Positions 1 through 6,183 of a DNA stretch of 14,476 nt are shown here, piece after piece (position 1 is the first letter of the stretch; each line of letters starts with the position of its first letter). Source of the stretch: Acidobacteriota bacterium. Its GTDB lineage: Bacteria; Acidobacteriota; Terriglobia; Acidiferrales; UBA7541. Made by a program: the position numbers and the translations under genes. Below the pieces are notes generated by a model. The model made no database searches, was not told the DNA's origin, and was given only the letters and a program-made list of their open reading frames with translations. The DNA lies in assembly GCA_003161495.1 (NCBI GenBank), contig PMOP01000141.1, positions 3,137-17,612 on the forward strand, given 5' to 3'.

Positions 1-323
1 ACGTAGAAGAATTTTTTGTTCCAAGCGGCGGTGGGCAGTGCCACTTCGAACAAAATCACAGTCTCGAGCCCGCCCTGCACCCGGCAATATTCCGGCACAT
101 CACCCTTCGCCGCAATGACGGCCGCTTCGGTGATGACCGTGTCCTTGAGTTTCAGTCCGAGCAGGTTCGAACAATCCGCCACGCCTGCTGGACCCGCCCT
201 AAGGCCCAGCGGCATGAGAAGCACCACGGCCAGAGCCGCAAGCCACGAGCTTGTTGGGTTGCAAGATGCAATCCAAACAGGTAAACAGCCAAATGTATGC
301 TTACAACTGTGGCGGCACTTCAT
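1..323 (-). CDS. Tannase/feruloyl esterase family protein, N-terminal fragment
   Basis: This is the first 107 codons of a secreted esterase; the rest lies beyond position 1. The start is the ATG at 323, preceded by GGAGG with a 6-nt spacer. Residues 27-41 are a hydrophobic signal segment (LAALAVVLLMPLGL) with likely cleavage before about residue 49. The mature part opens with the family's N-terminal pattern: a Cys (C51) and Leu-rich stretch, 'TVITEAAVI' at 62-70, 'PEYCRVQG' at 77-84 (C80), 'VILFEVALP' at 89-97, then 'AWNKKF' at 100-105, equivalent to the WNGKF signature of tannases. Family members hydrolyse ester bonds of gallotannins or feruloylated plant polymers outside the cytoplasm. The catalytic Ser/Asp/His and the calcium site would lie further on, so activity and exact substrate cannot be judged. 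An in-frame internal ATG at 215 would lose most of the signal peptide and is less likely. Confidence 0.82.
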   Translation of the reverse strand, partial: MKCRHSCKHTFGCLPVWIASCNPTSSWLAALAVVLLMPLGLRAGPAGVADCSNLLGLKLKDTVITEAAVIAAKGDVPEYCRVQGGLETVILFEVALPTAAWNKKFFY

Positions 324-430
324 CAGGTTCCTCCCCAAAGCAATGCGCCGGATTTTAACTCTAATTTCCGCAGATGGCCCGAGCTTTTCTGGTTCGCATC
401 CATCCCATGCGATTGCAGACCGTCGAAAGC

Positions 431-482
431 AAGTCAAAAGCCCCGCCCTTCAAAAAGCGAAGGACGGGGCACCCAAGTTTAG
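431..482 (+). repeat. Imperfect hairpin repeat, copy A (REP-like)
   Basis: The core at 440-470 is a 12-bp stem, GCCCCGCCCTTC pairing with GAAGGACGGGGC, with one C/A mismatch and a 7-nt loop. The flanks, AAGTC before it and ACCCAAGTTTAG after it, are also similar to copy B at 2051-2110 read on the other strand, so the two are members of one repeat family in inverted orientation. It lies between the tannase start (323) and the protease stop (567), so it could also terminate protease transcription. No T-run follows it on the minus strand, so repeat is the better label. Confidence 0.6.
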
Positions 483-566
483 CTACAAAGCCCGAACCCG
501 TCCGGGACTGCTCTCGTTGCCGGTCTTAGTGGAGTATCTCGGGCAATAGGTCCACCGAGGGATTCC

Positions 567-1583
567 TTACTGGATTATTTGTATTGGGAACGGCTCTCCG
601 TGTCGACGCCGCTGGAGTTCAGGTATGTTGAGTAAGTCACTGAGCTGCTGCGCGGTCATCATCATGGTGATTCCGCTGTTCGAATTAAGTGTTCCGGTCC
701 AAGTAGTGGAAGCTCGCAGCGTGAGGCTCGCAGTTTCGAACATGTACCCGCTGACGACACCGAGCAGTCCGAACGTGTTTGGAACACCTCCCAAGCCTAC
801 GCTTGCGCCTAGCCCCAAAGTTGGAATGACAAAAATCGGAGAACCACTGTTTCCCGGTATGATGTGAAGATCGGCCAAATAAACATTCCCCGGCGCACAC
901 ATAGTAGTCATCATCGGACCGTCTGGAATCATGGCCAATACGCCTTCTCGCAATATCGGCTGAATTTCATACAGCCCTTCGTAGCCCGAGTAAAAACCGC
1001 CTGTCAGAACCCTATCCCCGGGCACCACATTTTTCTGCTTGAGAATATTCGACGTGAGCATCTGGCCCAAGGCGACATAGCGGAAGTCATACTTCTCTGT
1101 AACGACTACCGGCAGTACGGCTAGGTCAATCGCCGGATCCTGAGGAAAATACCAATGAATCCCCGACGAGATCTCGAGCTGCACTTTCTCGGCGCGAATG
1201 CCATTTACTGGTATTTTGAGATTAAGCCTAACGTACATCTTATCGATCTGCAGCGTTTCACAGTTGCCCTTCTCGTCTTGATCGATTCCCTGTGCGATAT
1301 GCCGGTTGGTAACAAGGTAGACGTTCGTTCTGTCTGGCGGAATGAGTGGAAGGCGATCATCTGGCACAGAAACCAAGAACCCCGTTCCAGAGTACGGAAA
1401 ACTCCGCCCGAGTCTGCCGGGCTTCCTGGCATCCACAGTTATGAACACGATGGTCTTTAGTATTTCCGTCTCCAACCGGGCGGGGACTACAGTCGTGCCG
1501 GACTGGTTCTGTGCGAGGGCGCCCCCTGTGAACGGATCGAGGAATACCACGAAGAGGAGCAGTGCTCCGAGTTGGTTGCGCAT
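567..1583 (-). CDS. Secreted trypsin-like serine protease (chymotrypsin/S1 fold)
   Basis: 338 residues. The chosen start is the ATG at 1583: AGGAGG lies about 11 nt upstream and it begins a clean signal peptide (MRNQLGALLLFVVFL..., cleavage near ALAQ, residue 25). The open frame extends to 1625 but without those signals. The catalytic triad is visible: His95 in 'LVTNRHIA', Asp153 in 'DPAIDLAVL', and Ser246 in 'PGNSGSPIF'. The oxyanion-type motif 'SGTGFLV' is at 66-72. No PDZ domain follows, so it is not a standard HtrA/DegP. Compared with minimal trypsin-like domains it has extra loops, including a Gly/Leu-rich insertion just after the nucleophile. It probably acts in the periplasm or outside the cell; the substrate is unknown. 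It reads as more AT-rich than the genes to the right, and lies between inverted repeat copies, which leaves room for acquisition by transfer. Confidence is high for the fold and low for the role. Confidence 0.82.
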   Translation of the reverse strand: MRNQLGALLLFVVFLDPFTGGALAQNQSGTTVVPARLETEILKTIVFITVDARKPGRLGRSFPYSGTGFLVSVPDDRLPLIPPDRTNVYLVTNRHIAQGIDQDEKGNCETLQIDKMYVRLNLKIPVNGIRAEKVQLEISSGIHWYFPQDPAIDLAVLPVVVTEKYDFRYVALGQMLTSNILKQKNVVPGDRVLTGGFYSGYEGLYEIQPILREGVLAMIPDGPMMTTMCAPGNVYLADLHIIPGNSGSPIFVIPTLGLGASVGLGGVPNTFGLLGVVSGYMFETASLTLRASTTWTGTLNSNSGITMMMTAQQLSDLLNIPELQRRRHGEPFPIQIIQ

Positions 1584-1732
1584 GGAGTTGGAGCCCTCCT
1601 CGGGGCTCGAACGTTGAACGAGCATTCACGCTTTTCTTGCAGGCATTGTGGGATACGGAGGAGATAGGGAAAGCCCGGACGGGTCTCTTCCCCCTATTTT
1701 CGGGACGAAGTTCATATCGTCGGGCCGATTTC

Positions 1733-1769
1733 TTTAGCCTTCCACGTGCTTCAAGGACGTTAGGCTAAA
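1733..1769 (-). other. Inverted repeat across the DUF2158 stop codon
   Basis: TTTAGCCT (1733-1740) and AGGCTAAA (1762-1769) are perfect 8-bp complements separated by 21 nt. The left arm includes the stop codon of the DUF2158 gene. It could fold at the 3' end of that mRNA, but no T-run follows on the minus strand, so calling it an intrinsic terminator would be overreach. Confidence 0.4.
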
Positions 1770-1913
1770 CCTGTTCGACATGGGTTTGGTCCCGTCAAAC
1801 CACTGGCACCACGCAGTCATTTCTCCGCTGTGTGGCTCAAGCTTCTGTATGGTCATGGTTGGACCACCCGATTTGAGCGCGACGGTGTCTCCCGCTTTGA
1901 ATTCCCCGTTCAT
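1734..1913 (-). CDS. DUF2158 (YodC-like) small protein
   Basis: 59 residues, starting at the ATG at 1913 with AAGGAAGG 6 nt upstream, and ending in TAA at 1734-1736. The sequence matches the whole length of the DUF2158 family: 'FKAGDTVALKSGGPTMTI' at 5-22 carries the family's GDxVxLKSGGPxMTV core, and 'AWCQWFDG' at 34-41 carries the conserved C-x-W-F, followed by a basic/hydrophobic tail 'FSLTSLKHVE'. E. coli YodC belongs to this family; its function is unknown. The pattern suggests a small beta-barrel (SH3-like) fold, and it has no signal peptide or membrane segment. It lies between the protease (downstream on this strand) and CapA. Length, motif and ribosome-binding site together make this a real gene despite its size. 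Confidence 0.85.
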   Translation of the reverse strand: MNGEFKAGDTVALKSGGPTMTIQKLEPHSGEMTAWCQWFDGTKPMSNRFSLTSLKHVEG

Positions 1914-1964
1914 AGAGCACCTTCCTTTCAGCCGCCGAGAGTAGCGAAACTAAGGCGAACGGGC

Positions 1965-1977
1965 GGGCAGCCTGCCC
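1965..1977. repeat. Short GC palindrome GGGCAG-C-CTGCCC
   Basis: Six-base perfect complementary arms around one central base, followed by TTTT on the plus strand, 52 nt upstream of the DUF2158 start. The realistic hairpin is GGGC/GCCC with a 5-nt loop. It resembles short intergenic palindromes elsewhere in the window more than a true terminator, because no plus-strand gene ends here. Confidence 0.4.
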
Positions 1978-2050
1978 TTTTGTATTCCGCACAATCGTCC
2001 CAGCTCCAAACTGTGATACTACTCCCATACGTCCACTCCGAGATAAGATT

Positions 2051-2110
2051 CTGAACTCGGGGTCCCCCGTCCTTGACGCTTTTCAAGGACAGGGCTTTTT
2101 GGTTCGACTT
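2051..2110 (-). repeat. Imperfect hairpin repeat, copy B (REP-like)
   Basis: The stem GTCCTTGA (2069-2076) pairs with TCAAGGAC (2083-2090) around a 6-nt loop. It is extended by CCC/GGG beyond one mismatch (2065-2067 with 2092-2094). Read on the minus strand it aligns with copy A at 431-482 (AAAGCCC..., AAGGACGGGG, ACCC, AG-T-AG), with a few extra bases. On the plus strand it is followed by CTTTTT, the shape of an intrinsic terminator, but no plus-strand gene precedes it. On the minus strand it lies about 50 nt after the CapA stop. Confidence 0.6.
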
Positions 2111-2162
2111 GTGATGCACGACGGAAAATTGATACATGTCACGCAGGGCGGGGACTTTAGCC

Positions 2163-3410
2163 CTAATTTCCGGCCTTCAGATTGATCTCCGCCGTGTCGC
2201 CCTTTATTTCCATCTTCGTGCCAAAGGGTTTGGACGCGTCGGCCACGCGCTGGAGGACATACCCGGCTCTTGCGCCCGTCAGCGGCGTAGGCAGGCCGCG
2301 CGTTTGAATGAACTGATTGTTGGCGTACTCGTTGTGAATGTCGGGCTGGCCTTCGCCCACGTTGTTCAGTGCGATCGGGCGCAACGAAATCGATTGCAAT
2401 TTCTTGCCTTGAAATTCGACGTAGGCGACTGCGCTTTCCCAATTCATCGGCTCGTCGATGTAGGTCAGCGTCGGCGGCAAGTTGTAAATGAAATTGCCCA
2501 GATCGTAGAAGATGGGCCGGCCGTGATAAATCTCCACGCCGTGCAAAAGAGGCGCGCCGTGCATCACGACGATGTCCGCGCCCGCGTCCACTTCCGCGTG
2601 CGTCCACTTGATGAGCCAATCATTTGGGGCCAGCCGCTCGGGCAGGCCTTCCGTGAAGACCGTCGTGAACGAGTGATTTGAGAAAACGTGATTGTGCTGG
2701 TACACGATCACGAGGTCGGCATGCTGGCGCGCTTCGCGAATGCTTTGCAGGATGCGCTGCGAATCTTCCGGGTTGGGCGTGTTTGCGGGCGCGCCGGGGA
2801 GATCCATGGTCGCTTCATTTTCTTTGTCGCCGGCTTCGATGCGCAGCTCGTTTACGCCCGGTCGGTCCGCCGTGGCGCTTCCTCCCGGCGCAATCAGTCC
2901 TGACGCGCTCGCGATCAGCGCAATCGTGCCCTTCGGCGTGTGCAGATAACCCGGCGCCACAGCTTCGGCCACATTGTTTCCGGTCCCGGCGTGAACGATC
3001 TTCCGGCTGTCCACCTCGCGCAGCGTATTCTGAATGCCTTTCACTTTCAGATCGAATGCGTGGTTGCCGGACAGCGACAACAAATTAAAACCGAATGTCT
3101 GAAGCGCATCGACCGCTTCCGGCGGAGTAAGAAATCCCCGTCCTTCCTGCACCGTCTCGCCTTTTTCGGCAATCGCCGCTTCGAGGTTGGTGAACATCAC
3201 GTCGCCCTTCAGCAGTCCCTTGATCACGGGCACCGCTGCCGGCGCCGTCTCGCGAATGTCTGACCGGATCATCGATTGCCCGGCCAAGGTAATCGTTATA
3301 GAAGTCGACTGCGGTCGCGGCGCAGCGCCCATCGTGACACCCATTAACAAAAGAGCTGCAGGAAATGCTGCCACCGCCAAGAATCGCCCGGTCCTGAACT
3401 TTGTTGCCAT
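2163..3410 (-). CDS. CapA-family (PGA_cap) metallophosphatase-like protein, exported
   Basis: 415 residues. The ATG at 3410 is chosen because GAGGG lies 9 nt upstream; a GTG at 3425 is in frame but has no better support. Residues 1-35 form a signal peptide or N-terminal anchor (FLAVAAFPAALLLMGV). The body follows the CapA/poly-gamma-glutamate synthesis fold, related to calcineurin-like phosphoesterases: 'NLEAAI' at 75-80, 'GNHAFD' at 115-120, 'QHNH' at 238-241, 'HGAPLLHG' at 284-291, and 'FYDLGNFIYN' at 301-310. The usual first motif G-D-x-M is G-Q-S-M here (44-47), so one expected metal ligand is missing. I believe a subfamily shares this. The family acts in capsule or polyglutamate metabolism, but no capsule genes lie nearby, so the role is open. 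No partner gene is evident. The C-terminal 80 residues are not recognised. Confidence 0.8.
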   Translation of the reverse strand: MATKFRTGRFLAVAAFPAALLLMGVTMGAAPRPQSTSITITLAGQSMIRSDIRETAPAAVPVIKGLLKGDVMFTNLEAAIAEKGETVQEGRGFLTPPEAVDALQTFGFNLLSLSGNHAFDLKVKGIQNTLREVDSRKIVHAGTGNNVAEAVAPGYLHTPKGTIALIASASGLIAPGGSATADRPGVNELRIEAGDKENEATMDLPGAPANTPNPEDSQRILQSIREARQHADLVIVYQHNHVFSNHSFTTVFTEGLPERLAPNDWLIKWTHAEVDAGADIVVMHGAPLLHGVEIYHGRPIFYDLGNFIYNLPPTLTYIDEPMNWESAVAYVEFQGKKLQSISLRPIALNNVGEGQPDIHNEYANNQFIQTRGLPTPLTGARAGYVLQRVADASKPFGTKMEIKGDTAEINLKAGN

Positions 3411-3465
3411 CAGTATCACCCTCACGTTTCCGTCTTCACGATCGAGAAAATTTTGTATGACCTTC

Positions 3466-3481
3466 AGGGGCTAAAGCCCTT
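3466..3481. repeat. Short palindrome, GGGCT-AA-AGCCC
   Basis: Arms at 3468-3472 and 3475-3479, extended by a G/T pair. It lies upstream of CapA and belongs with the stronger palindrome at 3501-3520, whose centre (GGCTGAAGCC) is very similar. Together they look like one compound REP-type element. Confidence 0.5.
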
Positions 3482-3500
3482 GTTTTTGAGCTTCCTGAAT

Positions 3501-3520
3501 GTCGCGGCTGAAGCCGCGAC
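3501..3520. repeat. Perfect 9-bp palindrome GTCGCGGCT/AGCCGCGAC
   Basis: Two perfectly complementary 9-base arms around GA. The core GGCTGAAGCC echoes GGGCTAAAGCCC 20 nt away. It is intergenic, between the CapA start and the amidase stop. I associate this style of element with dispersed repeats of acidobacterial genomes; from this window alone only the two local copies can be shown. Confidence 0.6.
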
Positions 3521-3534
3521 CCACAAAAACGATT

Positions 3535-3553
3535 TACTAGATATCTTCTAGTA
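3535..3553 (-). terminator. Possible amidase terminator hairpin
   Basis: TACTAGA and TCTAGTA are perfect 7-bp arms with a 5-nt loop, starting 34 nt downstream of the amidase stop. On the minus strand the hairpin is followed by AATCG and then TTTTT. The stem is AT-rich and the T-run is slightly displaced, so this is only a plausible terminator. Confidence 0.4.
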
Positions 3554-3586
3554 CCACAAGCGATAGAAAATTGCTCATGAATGCTT

Positions 3587-4930
3587 CTAATGAAGTACAG
3601 ATATTTTTGGTGCTGCATCGAAGTGCTGCTGTAGCAGTACTGCCGCCTGAAGGACTCTTGAATCCTGGCCCAGATCGGCGGTCAACTGCAAACCGAGGGG
3701 AAGGCCGCTTTCGATCGGCATGGGAATGGAAATGGCCGGGGTTCCAAGGGCTGTCCACGGCGCATCCATTCTCGGATCGCCTGTGTTGGAAAGGCCCAGA
3801 GGCGCGGGCCCTGTGGCAGCAGGCGTGAGAATCACAGGCGTGGATTTGAAAATCTCCGCCATTCGGACTCGGCTTTCCGCGACGTATCGCTTGGTTTCAT
3901 TGTACTTTTCTACCGGGATTTTCAAACCATCGCGAATCAAGTCCGCCAGCGGTTTGTCCAGCTGGGTTCCAAACTCTTTCAGGCGAGGCTCATGAAATCG
4001 GGCGCCCTCATAGAACATGAGAGTGGAGTTCGCATCGTCGAGCTTCGCAAGCATCGCAGAAATATCGACCGGCTTGATGTTTATGCCCGAACGGCGCAAC
4101 AACGACAATGCCTTCCTGAATGCATTCGCCATTTCCGGTTCGCATTCGGGGACCGGATCGGGGGCGCCAAACGCAAATTGCTCCTCGCGGCCAACTGGAT
4201 GTCCGAGCGCTTTCCAAAGTGCAATTATGTCCGCGGGCGAGTGTGTGAAGAGACCGAGTGTGTCCAGGCTCTTGGAGACTGGCAGCACGCCCTCCATCGG
4301 CAAAAGGTCATAGGTCGGCTTGAATCCTGTAACACCGCAATAAGAAGCGGGGCGAAGCATCGAACCCCTCGTTTGTTCTCCGATCGTGAAAGGCACCATG
4401 CCCGCAGCCACCGCCGCCGCGGAACCGCTCGAGCTGCCTCCTGGCGAATGGTCCAGATTCCTGGGATTCCGCGTTGGCCCCGCGGTTCGATATGCGAACG
4501 CGGTGGTCACGGTTTTGCCGAGCAGGACCGCTCCGCGGCCGCGCATCTCTCGAATGATCGCTGCGTCCGAAGAGCCAATGCGGCCTTTATAAAGCGGCGA
4601 ACCATATTCGGTCGCCATGCCCTGCGTCTCGATAATGTCCTTGGCTCCAAATGGAATCCCGGAAAGCGGTCCTTCCCCTGTAGGATTTTCAGGCTTCACC
4701 TGGACCCACGCGTGTATTGATGGTTCCAGTTCCCGGATGCGCCGGAGGCATTCCTCTACACCACGTTTTCGCGCCTCACGATCCGCGCGCAGCCATTCAG
4801 TAAGCGTCACCATACGCGGCGATTCTACAGCAGCCGCAATGCCTTGCGGCAAGGCGGCTAATTCCGAAATGCCGGCAGCTGCGCCAACAGCGGCACTCTT
4901 CTTGAGGAATTCGCGTCTCGTGTGCGTCAT
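3587..4930 (-). CDS. Amidase-signature family enzyme, Tat-exported
   Basis: 447 residues. The N-terminus has a twin-arginine signal (TRREFLKK at 4-11, then an Ala-rich hydrophobic stretch to about 34), so export in folded form is expected. The catalytic Ser-cisSer-Lys triad is visible: Lys97 in 'PFGAKDII', cis-Ser166 in 'SPGGSSSGSAAAVAAG' (162-177), and nucleophile Ser190 in 'EQTRGSMLRPA' (185-195). The usual Gly before the G-S pair is Arg188, whereas many relatives have Gly or Ala. The family hydrolyses amide bonds (amides, acyl-amino acids, Glu-tRNA in GatA). GatA itself is unlikely because this protein is exported and GatB/GatC are absent. The substrate is unknown. The length is near the family norm. 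No good ribosome-binding site precedes the ATG, which is only 21 nt from the tRNA gene upstream. Confidence 0.88.
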   Translation of the reverse strand: MTHTRREFLKKSAAVGAAAGISELAALPQGIAAAVESPRMVTLTEWLRADREARKRGVEECLRRIRELEPSIHAWVQVKPENPTGEGPLSGIPFGAKDIIETQGMATEYGSPLYKGRIGSSDAAIIREMRGRGAVLLGKTVTTAFAYRTAGPTRNPRNLDHSPGGSSSGSAAAVAAGMVPFTIGEQTRGSMLRPASYCGVTGFKPTYDLLPMEGVLPVSKSLDTLGLFTHSPADIIALWKALGHPVGREEQFAFGAPDPVPECEPEMANAFRKALSLLRRSGINIKPVDISAMLAKLDDANSTLMFYEGARFHEPRLKEFGTQLDKPLADLIRDGLKIPVEKYNETKRYVAESRVRMAEIFKSTPVILTPAATGPAPLGLSNTGDPRMDAPWTALGTPAISIPMPIESGLPLGLQLTADLGQDSRVLQAAVLLQQHFDAAPKISVLH

Positions 4931-4951
4931 GGTTAATGATAGCTGGGAAAA

Positions 4952-5028
4952 TGGCGCGCCCGGAGGGATTCGAACCCCCGACGTTCTGCTTAGAAGGCAG
5001 ATGCTCTATCCGTCTGAGCTACGGGCGC
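4952..5028 (-). tRNA. tRNA-Arg (anticodon UCU)
   Basis: A 77-nt cloverleaf including an encoded CCA end (4952-4954). The acceptor stem GCGCCCG/CGGGCGC pairs perfectly, with G as the discriminator base. The D arm has the usual GCTCAGACGGATAGAGC. The anticodon stem is TCTGC/GCAGA around the loop CTTCTAA, with anticodon TCT at 4992-4994. The T arm contains GGTTCGAATCC. It reads AGA codons, and AGG by wobble. It is a complete gene with no visible duplicate of its 3' end in the window, so there is no sign of use as an integration site. Confidence 0.97.
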
Positions 5029-5096
5029 TAGGCGTTTAATTTCTCATATTGCAAACGGTTACGCTACTTCCTGTTTTTCGTTGAATAGCAAGTCAT

Positions 5097-5516
5097 CTAC
5101 AGTTGGAATTGGATGTAGACCAGATAACCGGCCAGGGCCAGGCCGAACAACGCCACGAGGATACCCACTAAATTGACCAGGAATCCCGCGGGCTGGAATT
5201 TTCCGGACTCGAGCTGGTCACGCGTCCGGCGGTAACGAAGCAAGCCGGCGAGCGTCAGCAGCACCCCTGCAAAAATCGCAATGGCGCCGAACCAGACGGT
5301 GAGTCCCGCTGACTTGAAGGGGTGGCCTTCAATCTGCATGAATTGGCGAATAGCTATGGCGAAACGGCCAATCGCAAAACCGAATACCACGATCGCCAGG
5401 CTGGTGCGCAACCACGCGAGGAAGGTGCGCTCGTTGGCCAGGTGATCGCGGGCGCGGCTGGAGTTTTCTGGTGATTCTGTTTCTGGTCGAATATCGGTGC
5501 GTGCCGGTTCTGGCAT
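5097..5516 (-). CDS. DUF202 (YidH-like) membrane protein
   Basis: 139 residues. A polar N-terminal tail precedes the family hallmark 'RDHLANERTFLAWLRTSLA' at 23-41. Three membrane segments follow at about 37-57, 71-93 and 112-136, giving the typical three-helix DUF202 layout and length. The biochemical role is unknown; the same domain occurs fused to VTC polyphosphate machinery in eukaryotes and as stand-alone YidH/YidG in bacteria. The start is the ATG at 5516, with only a weak GGG upstream. It lies 43 nt downstream of the DUF302 gene on the same strand, so the two are probably co-transcribed, and just upstream of tRNA-Arg. Confidence 0.88.
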   Translation of the reverse strand: MPEPARTDIRPETESPENSSRARDHLANERTFLAWLRTSLAIVVFGFAIGRFAIAIRQFMQIEGHPFKSAGLTVWFGAIAIFAGVLLTLAGLLRYRRTRDQLESGKFQPAGFLVNLVGILVALFGLALAGYLVYIQFQL

Positions 5517-5559
5517 TTGTGGACCCCGCGAAAAAGGCAGATGCGATTTGTGGGCGACG

Positions 5560-5955
5560 CTACTGTACGACAGATTGCAGCAGCGGGCCGATCACGGCGA
5601 TGTTTTTTATAAGCTCGTCCGGGATATTGTGGCGCTGTTTCAGATATTCCGCGGTGTTGTAGGAAACCCAAACTTTTCCTCCGGCGTCTTCCCACACCAA
5701 TGCTTTGAGAGGTAGATCGATGGCCAGAGTGGGGGAGGCTACCATGAGCGGCGTGCCCCCTTTGGGGCTTCCGAAAATAATGAGCTGTGTGGGGTGCATC
5801 TTCATGCCGACCTTCTCTGCTTCTCCGCTGTGGTCGATGCGCGCAAATACGGCGAGACCCCGCGTCTGCAAAATGGCGTCCAGGCGCTGGAGTGTTTCGG
5901 CAACCGGATAGGGGCTGCTCAAGTGAACCATTCCGTTATCCTGTGAGGTAGGCAT
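5560..5955 (-). CDS. DUF302 domain protein
   Basis: 131 residues, essentially one DUF302 domain, with no signal peptide or membrane segment. The family pattern is visible: 'VFARIDHSGEAEKVG' at 36-50, 'QLIIFGSPKGGTPLM' at 57-71, 'AIDLPLKALVWED' at 78-90, and 'VWVSYNTAEYL' at 95-105. The start is the ATG at 5955 with CGGAG 6-7 nt upstream. The family has an alpha/beta fold of unknown function and is often found in small stand-alone proteins of unknown role. It is the first gene of a probable two-gene unit with the DUF202 gene and reads divergently from the chitosanase. Confidence 0.88.
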   Translation of the reverse strand: MPTSQDNGMVHLSSPYPVAETLQRLDAILQTRGLAVFARIDHSGEAEKVGMKMHPTQLIIFGSPKGGTPLMVASPTLAIDLPLKALVWEDAGGKVWVSYNTAEYLKQRHNIPDELIKNIAVIGPLLQSVVQ

Positions 5956-6102
5956 AGCGCGCTCCGTGAGGAATATTCGAGGTGAATCCCGCTCATCCTA
6001 CCATGCGCTGCGAGATGAGTCTCATTTTGAACGGATCCCTTCCACGGCGCTCGGCAAAATCCAATCAAACAGCTAATGGAATAATATTTATGCAACATAC
6101 CG

Positions 6103-6140
6103 GCCTGATTCATCATCTACAATAGAGGGGTTGATCAGGC
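6103..6140 (+). promoter_or_regulatory. Candidate promoter/operator dyad upstream of the GH75 gene
   Basis: GCCTGAT (6103-6109) and ATCAGGC (6134-6140) are perfect 7-base inverted arms with a 24-nt spacer. Between them lies TACAAT (6118-6123), a fair -10 hexamer; no good -35 is seen at the right distance. A regulator bound across the dyad would cover the start region of chitosanase transcription. The location in the 228-bp divergent gap supports a regulatory role, but the arms are short and chance is possible. Confidence 0.25.
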
Positions 6141-6183
6141 GGACTCTGCAGGATTTGTTCGATGTTGGTGGAGGTTTTGGGCC

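Noticed and set aside
16..549. Long plus-strand frame at the left edge
   Set aside because: It runs opposite to the tannase fragment, which has a signal peptide, a Shine-Dalgarno and family motifs; the plus-strand product is low-complexity and matches nothing.
567..1583. Protease as a DegP/HtrA chaperone-protease
   Set aside because: No PDZ domain follows the catalytic domain, which ends close to the C-terminus.
2064..2100. Plus-strand intrinsic terminator (hairpin plus CTTTTT)
   Set aside because: The shape fits, but no plus-strand gene precedes it, and the sequence belongs to a repeat also present at 431-482.
2083..2619. 178-codon minus-strand frame
   Set aside because: It overlaps the CapA gene in another frame on the same strand and is Arg-rich with no motif.
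3587..4930. Amidase as GatA of the amidotransferase
   Set aside because: It carries a twin-arginine export signal and no GatB or GatC gene is present.
4952..5028. tRNA-Arg as an integration site for a genomic island
   Set aside because: No integrase is nearby and no second copy of the tRNA 3' end is visible in the window.
5919..6116. Small minus-strand frame in the divergent gap
   Set aside because: It overlaps the start of the DUF302 gene, has no ribosome-binding site and no recognisable motif.
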